A stretch of 64,000 nt of DNA from Pseudofrankia saprophytica. GTDB lineage: Bacteria; Actinomycetota; Actinomycetes; Frankiales; Frankiaceae. This document shows positions 1 through 8,818 of this stretch, one piece after another. The notes under the pieces were generated by a model, which was not told where the DNA came from, made no database searches, and was given only the letters and a program-made list of their open reading frames with translations. The stretch's first letter is position 1; each line of letters begins with the position of its first letter. The translations under genes and the position numbers were made by a program. The stretch lies in contig NZ_KI912266.1 of NCBI RefSeq assembly GCF_000235425.2, forward strand, positions 4,109,293 through 4,173,292, in the 5' to 3' direction.

Positions 1-110
1 CGGCGGCGCTCGGCCAGCGACACGTGGCGCGGGTCGAGCGACTTCGCCGCGTCCTCGACGAACGCGCGCGCGGCCGGCTCCAGCACCGGGTCATGGGCGG
101 AGTTCGGCAT
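1..110 (-). CDS. Alpha/beta hydrolase, N-terminal fragment (runs off window)
   Basis: Only the first 36 codons are in the window. The protein begins MPNSAHDPVLEPAARAF, and LEPAARAFVE is the usual opening of actinobacterial acetyl-esterase-like alpha/beta hydrolases. The ATG at 110 is chosen because AGGAG sits 6 nt upstream. An in-frame ATG at 185 follows a TAG directly and would add 25 unconserved residues. The catalytic residues lie outside the window, so the family call rests on the N-terminus. It is divergent from the alpha/beta hydrolase at 493. Confidence 0.5.
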   Translation of the reverse strand, partial: MPNSAHDPVLEPAARAFVEDAAKSLDPRHVSLAERR

Positions 111-492
111 GAGCGGCTCCTGGAAGGTCGACGGCTTACTTCCGGTGCCAGACTCATGGCTCCGACCACCCAGGTCATCCGTCATCTAACTGTCCCCGCG
201 GTGATCCTTTGACGTTCCGGCGGCAGGCGCGCGGACCGTTCTCGCCGAGCCCTGCGCTCCCCGGCCGTGGGGACGAGCGCCCAGGAACGCGTAGCCTGAC
301 GGGGGAGTCGCCCGGCAACGGATACCCAAGTTCGACGGTGACTTCACGGTGCGCGGCACAGTCGACTGACTGAAGGCAGGCTCCCGCGCGAGGCCGCATC
401 GTTGTACGCAACATCCCGCCCGGCCCGAACGCCCAGCCCTGACGACGGGGCGTGGACAGCAGCCGGGGCGGCCGAAGCAAGGGGGCACACCG

Positions 493-1317
493 ATGACCGA
501 TCCCACCCGCATCCCCGTCGTGTTCGTGCACGGGCTGTGGATGCACCCGTCGAGCTGGGACAGCTGGATCGAACTGGTCGACGAGGCGGGCTACAGCGGC
601 CTCGCGCCGGGCTGGCCGGGTGACGCCGCCACCACCGAGGCGAGCCGTGAGAACCCCGGCCCGCTCGCGAACCGGGGCATCGCCGAGATCACCGAGCACT
701 ACGCCGAAGCCATCCGCGCGCTGCCGCAGGTCCCCATCGTCATCGGCCACTCGTTCGGCGGCCTGATCGCGCAGCGCCTGCTGGGGATGAACCTCGCCCG
801 CGGCGGCGTCGTCCTCTCCCCGGCCCAGTTCAGGGGCAACCGCAAGCTGCCGCTCGCGCAGTTGCAGTCCGGCTTTCCGGTGCTCGGCAACCCGGCCAAC
901 AAGAAGAAGACGGTCCTGCTGACCCAGGCGCAGTTCCACAAGGGGTTCGCGAACGCCGTCTCCCGCGAGGAGTCCGACGACCTGTGGACCCGCTACGCCA
1001 TCCCGGGGCCCGGGCTGCCGCTGTTCCAGGCGGCCACCGCGAACTTCTCCAAGAAGACCGAGGCGACCGTCGACGTGGCCAGTGAGCGCGGCCCACTGCT
1101 GATCATCGCCGGTGGCAAGGACCGGACCGTGCCGGCCGTGACGTCGAAGGCCGCCTACGGCCAGTACGCGAAGAACCCGTCGGTGACCGAGTACCACCTG
1201 TTCGAGGACCGGGCCCACTCGATGGCGATCGACAAGGGCTGGCGCGAGGTCGCCGACGTGGCGCTGAGCTTCCTGTCCCGCCAGGGGCTGGCCGCCACGT
1301 CGCAGCAGGTCGGCTGA
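493..1317 (+). CDS. Alpha/beta hydrolase
   Basis: This is a 274-aa cytoplasmic hydrolase of the alpha/beta fold with no signal peptide. The oxyanion-hole motif VHGLW is near residue 15. The nucleophile elbow GHSFGG (GxSxG, Ser as nucleophile) is near residue 87. The GGKDRTVP strand supplies the acidic residue, and the catalytic His is in EDRAHSMAID. The length is normal for a single-domain esterase or non-haem peroxidase-like member. The ATG at 493 follows AAGGGGG by about 8 nt. The substrate cannot be read from the sequence. The convergent neighbour is the DevR-like regulator, separated by a hairpin. Confidence 0.85.
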   Translation: MTDPTRIPVVFVHGLWMHPSSWDSWIELVDEAGYSGLAPGWPGDAATTEASRENPGPLANRGIAEITEHYAEAIRALPQVPIVIGHSFGGLIAQRLLGMNLARGGVVLSPAQFRGNRKLPLAQLQSGFPVLGNPANKKKTVLLTQAQFHKGFANAVSREESDDLWTRYAIPGPGLPLFQAATANFSKKTEATVDVASERGPLLIIAGGKDRTVPAVTSKAAYGQYAKNPSVTEYHLFEDRAHSMAIDKGWREVADVALSFLSRQGLAATSQQVG

Positions 1318-1334
1318 CCGGTTGGCCGTACAGG

Positions 1335-1373
1335 CGAGGCGCCTTCCGGGTGAACCCACCGGGAGGCGCCTCG
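1335..1373. terminator. Bidirectional hairpin terminator between convergent genes
   Basis: A perfect 10-bp inverted repeat (1335-1344 with 1364-1373, arms cgaggcgcct and aggcgcctcg) sits 18 nt after the hydrolase stop and 22 nt after the stop of the minus-strand regulator. It has no U-tract, as is common for actinobacterial intrinsic terminators, and could serve both genes. Confidence 0.6.
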
Positions 1374-1394
1374 CCGCACGTCCGGCGCCGTGCG

Positions 1395-2030
1395 CTACCT
1401 GCCGGCCTTGGTGGCGAAGACGGCGGCCTGGGTGCGGCTGGTCAGGCCGAGCTTGACCAGGATCGAGGAGACGTAGTTCTTGACGGTCTTCTCGGACAGG
1501 TGGATCCGGCCGGCGATCTGCCGGTTCGTCAGGCCCTCGGCGACCAGCCGCAGGATCTCACGCTCCCGGACCCCCAACGTGGCCAGCTTCGGGTCCCCCG
1601 TCGACCCCTCCCGCAGACGGGTAAGGACCCTCTGCGTGACCGCCGGGTCAAGCAACGACCGGCCCGCGGCGATCTCACGGATCCCACCGACGAGATCTGT
1701 CCCCCTGATCTGCTTGAGCAGGTAACCCGCCGCACCAGCCATGATCGCGGAGAACAGGGCGTCGTCGTCGTCATACGACGTCAGGATCAGACAACCGATC
1801 TCCGGATGCGCCGAACGGATCTCACGGCACACATCGATACCGCTGCCGTCCCCCAACCGGGCATCCAGCACGGCCACATCCGGCGACACCGCCGGAATCC
1901 GCCGCAACGCCTCCTCCGCCGTGGACGCCTCACCCACCACCCGCAGATCACCCGCGTCCTCGAGCATCTCCCGGATACCACGCCGAACGATCTCGTGATC
2001 ATCCAGGAGGAACACCCGCGGACCATTCAT
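1395..2030 (-). CDS. DevR/DosR-like NarL-family response regulator
   Basis: This 211-aa regulator has an N-terminal receiver domain (acidic pair DD near residues 10-11, phospho-acceptor D56 in AVLDARL, Lys in LLKQI) and a C-terminal LuxR-type HTH (VREREILRLVAEGLTNRQIA, then LSEKTVKNYVS). The motifs VFLLDDHEIVRRG, CLILTSYDDD and the ending KLGLTSRTQAAVFA resemble DevR/DosR of mycobacteria, which controls dormancy or hypoxia regulons. No histidine kinase is adjacent, so the partner must be elsewhere. The ATG at 2030 is preferred to the GTG at 2039 because the receiver begins directly after it. The ribosome site is weak. Confidence 0.85.
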   Translation of the reverse strand: MNGPRVFLLDDHEIVRRGIREMLEDAGDLRVVGEASTAEEALRRIPAVSPDVAVLDARLGDGSGIDVCREIRSAHPEIGCLILTSYDDDDALFSAIMAGAAGYLLKQIRGTDLVGGIREIAAGRSLLDPAVTQRVLTRLREGSTGDPKLATLGVREREILRLVAEGLTNRQIAGRIHLSEKTVKNYVSSILVKLGLTSRTQAAVFATKAGR

Positions 2031-2117
2031 GATCCACACGATACCGCGCCGGCCGGAACGGGACGGACACCCTGGCGAAGCCGCCGTGACGGTAGCCCTG
2101 CTCGGGCGACTGGGCTC

Positions 2118-3089
2118 CTAGGCGAACGCCGGTAGTACCTCGTGCTCAAACAGCCGCAGGCTCGACCAGGCCAGCTCGACCGGAATCCCCCCGCAGAACG
2201 GATGAAAGTGGGCGAAAGGCGCCGGCGTGGCCTTCAGCTCCTCGACGTACTGATCAGGCGTCAGCACGCGGAACCGGCCGGCCGACCGCAACGCGTCGGC
2301 GTCCGACAGCACGCGGTAGGGAGTCGCGATGTCGTCCTGGGCCTGCCAGGCGCCGTACGCGTTCGTGTGGTGCAGGAAGAAGGGCGCCAACTGCCGCCAG
2401 CCCTCTTCGGGGTCCTTCGCGAGTGCCACGGTCCCGGTCGCGCCCGTCGAACCGGGTCCCGGGTCCGGACGCCCGAGCCGCTGGACCTCGTCACGGTAGA
2501 ACTCCCAGACCCGCGGGTCCGTGGGGACGAAACCGTCGGCGATCCGTGCCGCCCGCCGCGCCGCGCCCTCGCTGCTGCCCCCGAGCGAGATCGAGGGGCC
2601 GCCGGGGCGGAAGGGCGCGGGCGTGAGGTGCACGCGGCGTCCGCGGTACTCGAAGGGCTGGCCGGTGAAGGCCGCCTTGAGTGTCGAGACCACCTCGGTG
2701 ACCCGGCGGGGACGTTCCTTCATCGGCACGTCGAAGAGCGCGAACTCCTCGCGCACGTAGCCGGCGGCCACGATGAGGTCGACCCGTCCTCTGCTCAGGT
2801 TGTCGAGCACGATCAGGTCCTCGGCCAGCCGCAGCGGGTCGTGGAACGACGCGATGAGTGCCGTGATGCTGAAGCGGACGTCCGTCGTGCGTGCCGCCAT
2901 CGCGGCGAGCATCGGGACAGGGCTCGGTAGGTAGCCGTCCGCCGATCCGTGGTGCTCCGCGACGGTGATGGTGGTGCAGCCCAGCCGGTCCGCCCACTGC
3001 GCCATGTCGAGGGCGGCGGCGTAGCGGTCCGCCGTCGAGGTCTGGGCGAACTCCGGGTTGCGGAAGTCGAAGTGCAGGCCGAAGCGCAT
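2118..3089 (-). CDS. LLM-class (luciferase-like) flavin-dependent oxidoreductase
   Basis: This is a 323-aa TIM-barrel flavoprotein of the bacterial luciferase superfamily. It opens MRFGLHFDFRNPE. Typical features are ADRLGCTTITVAEHHG (the EHH segment of alkanal monooxygenase-like members), DLIVLDNLSRGRVDLIVAAGY and the phosphate-binding ISLGGSSEGAARRAARIADGF. The cofactor could be FMN or F420; EHH-type members are usually FMN-dependent. It starts 9 nt after the MMPL gene stop and is probably co-transcribed with it, though no clear ribosome site is visible. The substrate is unknown. Confidence 0.8.
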   Translation of the reverse strand: MRFGLHFDFRNPEFAQTSTADRYAAALDMAQWADRLGCTTITVAEHHGSADGYLPSPVPMLAAMAARTTDVRFSITALIASFHDPLRLAEDLIVLDNLSRGRVDLIVAAGYVREEFALFDVPMKERPRRVTEVVSTLKAAFTGQPFEYRGRRVHLTPAPFRPGGPSISLGGSSEGAARRAARIADGFVPTDPRVWEFYRDEVQRLGRPDPGPGSTGATGTVALAKDPEEGWRQLAPFFLHHTNAYGAWQAQDDIATPYRVLSDADALRSAGRFRVLTPDQYVEELKATPAPFAHFHPFCGGIPVELAWSSLRLFEHEVLPAFA

Positions 3090-3098
3090 GCCGGCATG

Positions 3099-5426
3099 CT
3101 AGGAGGTCGCGGCCGGCGGGACCATAGTTTGACTTGGTTTAATTACCGCGGCGCGGCACCCGGCCGCGCCGCGGGTCGGCCTCGTCAGCCGGCACGTCAG
3201 CCGGCGCGCTTCGCCGCGTCTGCTGCCACCGGCCCGGCGTCCGCCTCCGGCCCGGCGTCCGCCACCGGTGTGTGGACCGCGATCGGTGCGCGTTGCCGAG
3301 GTACGTCGGCGCCGTGGGCGCACCCGCGGCAGCCGGCGGTCGAGCCATCGGGGTAGCCACCAGTTCGCGCGCCCGAGCAGGGCCATGGCCGCCGGGACGA
3401 GCACCATGCGCACGACCGTCGCGTCGAGCACGATCGCCACCGCCAGCCCCAGCCCCAGCATCTTGACCAGCGGCGACGGGTCCACGACGAAACCGAGGAA
3501 CACCACCGTCATGATCAGCGCCGCCGACGTGATCACGCGGCCGGTGCCCGCCATCCCGCGTGCCACCGCCTCGGCGTTGTCGCCGGTGGCGTCGTACTCC
3601 TCCCGGATGCGCGAGAGCAGGAAGACCTCGTAGTCGATGGACAGCCCGAACAGCACCGCGAAGAAGATCGTCGGCATCGGCGACGCGATCAGGTAGGTCT
3701 CGTGCAGGCCGAAGAGGCTCCCGAGCCACCCCCACTGGAACACGGCGACGAGGACGCCGTAGGAGCCGCCGATCGACAGCAGGTTCAGGACGGCGGCCTT
3801 CAACGGCAGCACCAACGACCGGAACACCACCATGAGCAGCAGGAACGACGCGATGAGGATCGCCGCGATGAAGATCGGCAGGGTGTCGGCGAGCTGGGTG
3901 GTCAGGTCGTCGGTCATGGCGGTCAGGCCGGACACGGCGACGTTGTCGGGGACGAGGCCACGGACGCGGGCGAGGGTCGCGGACGTCGCCGCGTCGGCGG
4001 GCTCCGTCGTCGGCAGCGCGCGCAGGACGGCCGTGTCCCCCGCGGCCGACACCCACGGCTCGTCGACGGTGACGATTCCCGGGTCGGCGGCGACCTGGGC
4101 GGCGAGCGCGGGCAGGTCGGCGAGCCGCGCGCCCGGCTCGCGCAGGTCGGCGACGAGCAGCAGCGGGCCGTTGACGCCCGGGCCGAAGCCCTCGGCCAGC
4201 AGGTCGTAGGCACGCCGGTGGGAGGTGCTGGTCGCGTCGTCGCCCGCGTCCGGGAAGCCGGTCTGCATCGACAGTGCCGGCGCGGCCAGCGCGAGCAGCA
4301 GGGCCACCGCGCCGAGCAGGTACGGCAGCGGCCGGCGGGAGACGCGGTGCGCGAAGCGCCACCAGACGGTGTCCTCGGCGCGCCGGGCCGCGCCCCGGGC
4401 GCGCCGGCCGCGGCGTGCCAGCCGGCCGGCGTCGATGCGGTCGCCGAGCAGCGTGAGCAGCGCCGGCAGCAGGGTCAGGGCGCTGGCCACGGCGAACAGG
4501 ACCACAAGCGACGTGCTGAGCCCGATCGACGTGAGAAACCCGAGGCCGGTCAGTGTCAGCGCGGCCATCGCGACGACGACGGTGCCGCCGGCGAGCAGCA
4601 CGGCCATGCCCGACGACGCCATCGCGTTCGACAGGGCGGCGCGGTTGTCCTGGCCGCGACCGCGGTTCTCCCGGTACCGGGCGACGACGAACAGGGCGTA
4701 GTCGATCCCGACGCCCAGGCCGATCATCGCGCCGATCGTCGGCGCCGCCCCGGAGACGTCCAGAAGGTTCGCCAGCAGCGCCACGCCGCCGAGGCCCGCG
4801 GCGACGGTCACCAGGGCCAGCGCGATCGGGACCAGCGCGGCCACGACCGTGCCGAACGCGGCGACCAGCACGACCAGCGCGACCAGCAGGCCGATCGCCT
4901 CGGTGCTGGACGTCCCAGACTCGGCGTTGATGAACGCGGCGTCTCCGCCGAGCTCCGTCACGACGCCGGCGTCCCGCGCCGGCGCCATCGCCGCGGTGAC
5001 CGCCGTCAGCGTTGACGGGTCGACCGCCTGCGCCGGCAGGTCAAAGGTGATCTCGGCGAAGGCGATCCGCCGGTCGGGGGAGACCGCGCCCACGGCGAAG
5101 GGATCGGTCACGGCCGCGACGTGCTCGACCTGCCCGACGCGGGTGACCGCGGCGGCGACGGCCGGCCGCCCGGCGTCGAGGCGCTGGCCCGCGGGCACGG
5201 CGAACACCGCCAGGGCGCTGCCACCGGCCGCGGCGGGGAAGCGTTCCTCGAGCAGCTCCTGTGCCTGCTCGCTCTGGCTGCCGGGCGCGACCAGATCGTC
5301 GACGAAGGAGCCGCCGACCGTGCCCGCCAGGGCCAGCAACAGGGCGGCGACGAGCATCCAGGCGGCGATCGTGAGCCTGGGTCTGGACGCGCTCGCGTCT
5401 CCGATGCGGCGCGTGAGCTGCTTCAT
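3099..5426 (-). CDS. MMPL/RND-family transporter
   Basis: This is a 775-aa integral membrane protein with two repeats of one TM helix, an extracytoplasmic loop and five TM helices. TM1 is TIAAWMLVAALLLALAGTV. Conserved pieces include GLGVGIDYALFVVARYREN and, in the second half, FGLSIDYEVFLLSRIREEYD (the GxxxDY signature of proton-relay helices). Such proteins export lipids or hydrophobic small molecules by proton motive force. The ATG at 5426 is chosen because AGGAGA lies about 9 nt upstream; an ORF extension to 5630 has shadow-like composition. The C-terminus is Arg/Gly-rich and disordered. It is divergent from the sensor kinase at 5693, which may regulate it. Confidence 0.88.
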   Translation of the reverse strand: MKQLTRRIGDASASRPRLTIAAWMLVAALLLALAGTVGGSFVDDLVAPGSQSEQAQELLEERFPAAAGGSALAVFAVPAGQRLDAGRPAVAAAVTRVGQVEHVAAVTDPFAVGAVSPDRRIAFAEITFDLPAQAVDPSTLTAVTAAMAPARDAGVVTELGGDAAFINAESGTSSTEAIGLLVALVVLVAAFGTVVAALVPIALALVTVAAGLGGVALLANLLDVSGAAPTIGAMIGLGVGIDYALFVVARYRENRGRGQDNRAALSNAMASSGMAVLLAGGTVVVAMAALTLTGLGFLTSIGLSTSLVVLFAVASALTLLPALLTLLGDRIDAGRLARRGRRARGAARRAEDTVWWRFAHRVSRRPLPYLLGAVALLLALAAPALSMQTGFPDAGDDATSTSHRRAYDLLAEGFGPGVNGPLLLVADLREPGARLADLPALAAQVAADPGIVTVDEPWVSAAGDTAVLRALPTTEPADAATSATLARVRGLVPDNVAVSGLTAMTDDLTTQLADTLPIFIAAILIASFLLLMVVFRSLVLPLKAAVLNLLSIGGSYGVLVAVFQWGWLGSLFGLHETYLIASPMPTIFFAVLFGLSIDYEVFLLSRIREEYDATGDNAEAVARGMAGTGRVITSAALIMTVVFLGFVVDPSPLVKMLGLGLAVAIVLDATVVRMVLVPAAMALLGRANWWLPRWLDRRLPRVRPRRRRTSATRTDRGPHTGGGRRAGGGRRAGGSRRGEARRLTCRLTRPTRGAAGCRAAVIKPSQTMVPPAATS

Positions 5427-5692
5427 GGCTGCGTTCTCCTGAACGTGCGTACGAATGCGAACCGTGGCCTGACTGTGCTCGCCGCGACCAGGTGTCGTCT
5501 TCCGCCGGCGGAGGGTCTGGGCGGTCCGCCGCGGGGCGGTTGCGCGGGCCCGAATCCGGGGTCGCTCTCCGCCTCGCGGGGGAGAGGGGAATAGGCCCGA
5601 AGACGGGCGACCGCGCATTCCCGCTCGCATACCGTGGGCCGGTGCTCGCCTGCGAATGCGCGGCAGACCGCCGTGCCGGTCACTGAGAAGCG

Positions 5693-6907
5693 ATGACGAA
5701 CCAGCCGCCCTCGTGGGGGCCGCCCGTGGCCGCGCCGAGAAGGTTTCGGGGCCCCTTCGCCCGCTGGCCGCGGACCGCGGACATCGCGCTCGCGCTCCTC
5801 GCCTACTTCATGACGGTGTTCGTCGTGGACGGCCCGGGCGACAGCAGCTCGCTGCGGTCCGTCGCCGACGTGCCGGTGCTCGTCCTGGTCGTCGTCACCG
5901 CGGTCGTCCCGGCGCTGTACTGGCGCCGGCGCGTGCCGCTGGTCGCGCTGTGCGTCTCCCTGGCCGGCTGGTGCGTGCTGCTCGCCGGCCACGACGCGAC
6001 GCTCGGCTGGCCGACGATCTTCTCCCTCTACGCGATGGGCCGCTACGCCGAGCCGGACTGGCACGGTCCGGCGGGCGTCACCGCGGGTGTCGTCCTGTCC
6101 ACCGTCGACGGCCTCGACGACCCGGGCCCGTGGTGGCAGGTGCCCGTGCTCGCCACCGTCGTCATGGGCGGCGCCTGGTACGTGGGGCGCCGGCTGCGGC
6201 TGCGGCGGGAGCGCCTGGCCCGCCAGGCCAGGGACGAGGTCGACCAGGCCCGCCGGATCGTCGCCGAGGAGCGCACCCGCATCGCCCGGGAGCTGCATGA
6301 CGTCGTCGCCCACCGGGTCAGCCTCATGACGATCCAGGCGAGCGGGGCCCGGGCGATCGCCACCGAGGACCTGCCGGCCGCGCTGCGGGCGATGAGCGCC
6401 GTGGAGGAGGCAGGGCGCCAGGCGCTGGACGAGCTTCGCCATCTGCTCGGTGTGCTGCGGCCGGAGTCCGACCTGGATGACCTGCGGCCGCAGCCGAGCC
6501 TCGCGGACCTGCCTCGGCTCATCGAGCAGGTCCGCGAGGCCGGCGCCGACGTGACGCTGGCGTCCGACGGCCTGCCGGTCGACCTGCCGGTCCGTACCGA
6601 CCTCTTCGCATACCGCATCATCCAGGAGGCGCTGACCAACGTGCTCAAGCACGCCGGTCCCGGTGCCCCGGCCCAAGTCCGCCTGTGCGCGGAGCGGAAC
6701 GGGATCGCCATCGAGATCCACGACGAGGGGCGCGGCACCGCTGGCGCGGCCACGGGCCAGGCCGCGCCGCCCGGTCCGGGAGGTCACGGCATCATCGGGA
6801 TGCGGGAGCGGGCGCTGCTGCTGGGCGGGAGCCTCGAGGCGGGGCCGCGTGCGGACGGGGGGTTCCGAGTGGTGGCTCATCTGCCGATCGAAGGAGAGCC
6901 CGCGTGA
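5693..6907 (+). CDS. NarL-type sensor histidine kinase
   Basis: This 404-aa membrane kinase has about four N-terminal TM segments (for example IALALLAYFMTVFVV and VPVLVLVVVTAVVPAL) and no large extracellular sensor. A HisKA_3 dimerisation helix follows, with the phospho-accepting His near residue 202 in RIARELHDVVAHRVS. A HATPase_c domain completes it, with N-box IIQEALTNVLKHAG and G-box GHGIIGMRERALLLGG. The stop codon overlaps the GTG start of the response regulator by GTGA, so the two are translationally coupled and form a cognate pair. By position it may control the divergent MMPL/LLM genes. Confidence 0.9.
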   Translation: MTNQPPSWGPPVAAPRRFRGPFARWPRTADIALALLAYFMTVFVVDGPGDSSSLRSVADVPVLVLVVVTAVVPALYWRRRVPLVALCVSLAGWCVLLAGHDATLGWPTIFSLYAMGRYAEPDWHGPAGVTAGVVLSTVDGLDDPGPWWQVPVLATVVMGGAWYVGRRLRLRRERLARQARDEVDQARRIVAEERTRIARELHDVVAHRVSLMTIQASGARAIATEDLPAALRAMSAVEEAGRQALDELRHLLGVLRPESDLDDLRPQPSLADLPRLIEQVREAGADVTLASDGLPVDLPVRTDLFAYRIIQEALTNVLKHAGPGAPAQVRLCAERNGIAIEIHDEGRGTAGAATGQAAPPGPGGHGIIGMRERALLLGGSLEAGPRADGGFRVVAHLPIEGEPA

Positions 6908-7581
6908 GCATCCGCGTCCTCATCGTCGACGACCAGGCACTGGTCCGCGGGGGCCTGGCCATGGTCCTGCGGGTACACCACGACATCGACGTCGTGGCCG
7001 AGGCCGGAACCGGACTCGAGGCGATCGAGGCGACCCGCCGGTCTCGCCCCGACGTGATTCTCATGGACATCCGGATGCCGGAGATGGATGGCCTTGAGGC
7101 GACGTCGAGGATTCTGGCCGAGGCCGACTGGGATGTTCGGGTGCTCATCCTGACCACGTTCGACCCGGACGAATACGTCTACGAGGCACTACGTGCCGGC
7201 GCGAGCGGCTTCGTGCTCAAGGACATCCCCGCCGACCAGCTCGCCGGCGCCGTGCGCACCGTGGCCGACGGCGGCGCGCTGCTGGCGCCGTCGATCACCC
7301 GGCGCCTCATCGGGCGGTTCACCGAGCGCCGGACCGTCGGTCCCGCCGTCTCGCGCCGGGTGGAACGCCTGACCGACCGGGAACGCGACGTGGTGGTCGC
7401 CGTCGCGCGAGGGTCCAGCAACTCGGAGATCGCCAGGGAGCTGTTCATCGGACCGGCCACCGTCAAGTCGCACATGTCGAGCGTTCTCACCAAGCTCGGC
7501 CTCCGTGACCGTGCCCAGGTAGTGGTCTTCGCCTACGAGAGCGGACTCGTCGAGGCCGGCGACCATGACATCGGCAACTGA
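6904..7581 (+). CDS. NarL/FixJ-family response regulator
   Basis: This 225-aa cytoplasmic DNA-binding regulator is the partner of the upstream kinase. The receiver domain has VDDQALVRGGL, phospho-acceptor D55 in VILMDIRMPEMDG, a conserved Thr in LILTTFD and the KDIPADQL lysine. The C-terminal LuxR HTH reads LTDRERDVVVAVARGSSNSEIA followed by IGPATVKSHMSSVLTKLGLRDR. GTG at 6904 overlaps the kinase stop. The target genes are not evident, and the divergent MMPL transporter is the natural candidate. Confidence 0.92.
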   Translation: MSIRVLIVDDQALVRGGLAMVLRVHHDIDVVAEAGTGLEAIEATRRSRPDVILMDIRMPEMDGLEATSRILAEADWDVRVLILTTFDPDEYVYEALRAGASGFVLKDIPADQLAGAVRTVADGGALLAPSITRRLIGRFTERRTVGPAVSRRVERLTDRERDVVVAVARGSSNSEIARELFIGPATVKSHMSSVLTKLGLRDRAQVVVFAYESGLVEAGDHDIGN

Positions 7582-7610
7582 GGCAAGTCCACCATCGACG
7601 ACCAGCGCCG

Positions 7611-7733
7611 GTGCTCGCCGGGAGCACGGACCTGGACGAGAGCGCCTACTCGCGGCTGACGGGCATCGAACCGGGGGACGTGGACCTGCTCATCACCCAC
7701 GACGGCCCGTACGGAATGTCGCGCGACCTCTGA
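7611..7733 (+). pseudogene. Metallophosphoesterase fragment (paralogue of the gene at 31525)
   Basis: Translated from 7611, 40 codons encode STDLDESAYSRL and then VDLLITHDGPYGMSRDL before a stop. The intact phosphoesterase at 31525-32403 reads MDLDETAYGRL and VDLLVTHDGPYGMSRNY in the same order and spacing, so this is a remnant of a related gene. The metal-binding N-terminal motifs (GDxHG, GNHE) and the C-terminal GHxH are missing, so it cannot be active. It sits in the gap between the response regulator and the end of the RiPP operon, a likely place for past rearrangement. Confidence 0.7.
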
Positions 7734-7794
7734 CGGCCTTCGGCCCGTTCCACGGCGAAGGCCGAGAACGTCCGGCATGACGTCGGCGGCGTGG

Positions 7795-7826
7795 CGGGCC
7801 GGGCCCTGATAGGAATTGCCGGCCCG
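7795..7826 (-). terminator. Hairpin after the last minus-strand gene of the RiPP region
   Basis: An 8-bp perfect inverted repeat, cgggccgg (7795-7802) with ccggcccg (7819-7826), lies 12 nt beyond the stop of the luciferase-like gene. It would end transcription of the minus-strand operon. The loop is long (16 nt) and there is no U-tract, so the call is tentative. Confidence 0.35.
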
Positions 7827-7837
7827 TCACTGCGGCT

Positions 7838-8719
7838 TCATGTCTGCAGAGGCATCAGCTCTCTTGCGAAGGCATCGACAAAGAGTCCGGCGGAAGCCGG
7901 CGGAACGGCCGGATACACGACGAACTTACTGATTCCGACCTTCACGAAATCCTCAATCGCGTCCCGGGCGGCGTCCCATCCGACCGGCATGAGTTCGGCT
8001 GGATCGACGTCCGGTCGATAGGCGCGCAGCGCCTCGACCTGACTGGGTGCGAGCCCGTCCAGAGACATCTGCAGCATAAGGCCGAAATGTTCTGGATCGA
8101 TTCGTCGGCCGGCTAGGTCGGCCTCTTCATTGATGATCTCGATACCGGCGGCGGCTTCTTCGGGTGTGATCATTCCGCCAAGCCAGCCGTCGCCTAGACG
8201 TGCTATCCGGCGCAGCGCCGCGGGTGAGGCGCCGCCAAGCCAGATGTCGAGCGGGCTGGCGGGGAGCTCGCCGAGCCCGAACTCGCGGACGGTGAAGAAC
8301 TCTCCCTGGAAAGTGACGTTCGGTTCGGAAAGCAGCCGCCGTAGAAGCAACAGGGCCTCATCGAACACGGCGCCGCGGAGCCCCGCCGGGACGGGGAAAG
8401 CGTCCCACTCGGAGCGACGGTACGGACGGACACCGACCACCGGCAGGACCCGGCGCGGCGCGAGGGATGAGAGGGACGCCAGCTGCTTGGCGAACAGGAC
8501 CGGATTGCGGCCGGGTAACACGGCCAACCCCGCTCCGACCTTGAGTCGATCGGTGCGCGCCAATGCGTATGCCATTCCCGTCATCGGCTCGATGGACGGG
8601 GTCGTCAGCTGTTCGGAGAACCACAGGGAGTCGACAGCACAGCTTGCCACCTTATCCACCAGGGACGGTAGCTGGGGACCACGGACCGATGCGAAGCTGA
8701 GACCTATCCGGACCTTCAC
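7838..8719 (-). CDS. LLM-class F420-type oxidoreductase
   Basis: This 293-aa luciferase-superfamily protein has the core RIGLSFASVRGPQ, a SLWFSEQLTTPSIEP segment in place of the EHH motif, LKVGAGLAVLPGRNPVLFAKQLASL, the cofactor phosphate region DIWLGGASPAALRRIARLGDGWLGG and a C-terminal VKVGISKFVV strand. The architecture resembles TIGR03854-like F420-dependent enzymes. The GTG at 8719 puts the core motif at the N-terminus; a TTG at 8755 is the alternative. It begins 99 nt after the TPR gene on the same strand, so it could be the last gene of the RiPP operon (a peptide dehydrogenase or reductase) or an unrelated gene. Confidence 0.75.
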   Translation of the reverse strand: MKVRIGLSFASVRGPQLPSLVDKVASCAVDSLWFSEQLTTPSIEPMTGMAYALARTDRLKVGAGLAVLPGRNPVLFAKQLASLSSLAPRRVLPVVGVRPYRRSEWDAFPVPAGLRGAVFDEALLLLRRLLSEPNVTFQGEFFTVREFGLGELPASPLDIWLGGASPAALRRIARLGDGWLGGMITPEEAAAGIEIINEEADLAGRRIDPEHFGLMLQMSLDGLAPSQVEALRAYRPDVDPAELMPVGWDAARDAIEDFVKVGISKFVVYPAVPPASAGLFVDAFARELMPLQT

Positions 8720-8818
8720 CGTTCCACTGTGAACGCTCTCGGCCGTCGGGATCAATGGTTTCCACCAGGCGACCTTCGATGCTTCGCACTCGGTTCTCCG
8801 ACGGCATGGCCTCGCCGC

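Noticed and set aside
1395..2030. Pairing the DevR-like regulator with the kinase at 5693
   Set aside because: The kinase already overlaps its own response regulator by GTGA and lies 3.7 kb away on the other strand. No DosS/DosT-like GAF kinase is in the window.
5423..6880. Long minus-strand ORF opposite the sensor kinase
   Set aside because: It is the antisense of a kinase with complete HisKA_3 and HATPase motifs. The product is Arg/Pro/Gly-rich and matches no family.
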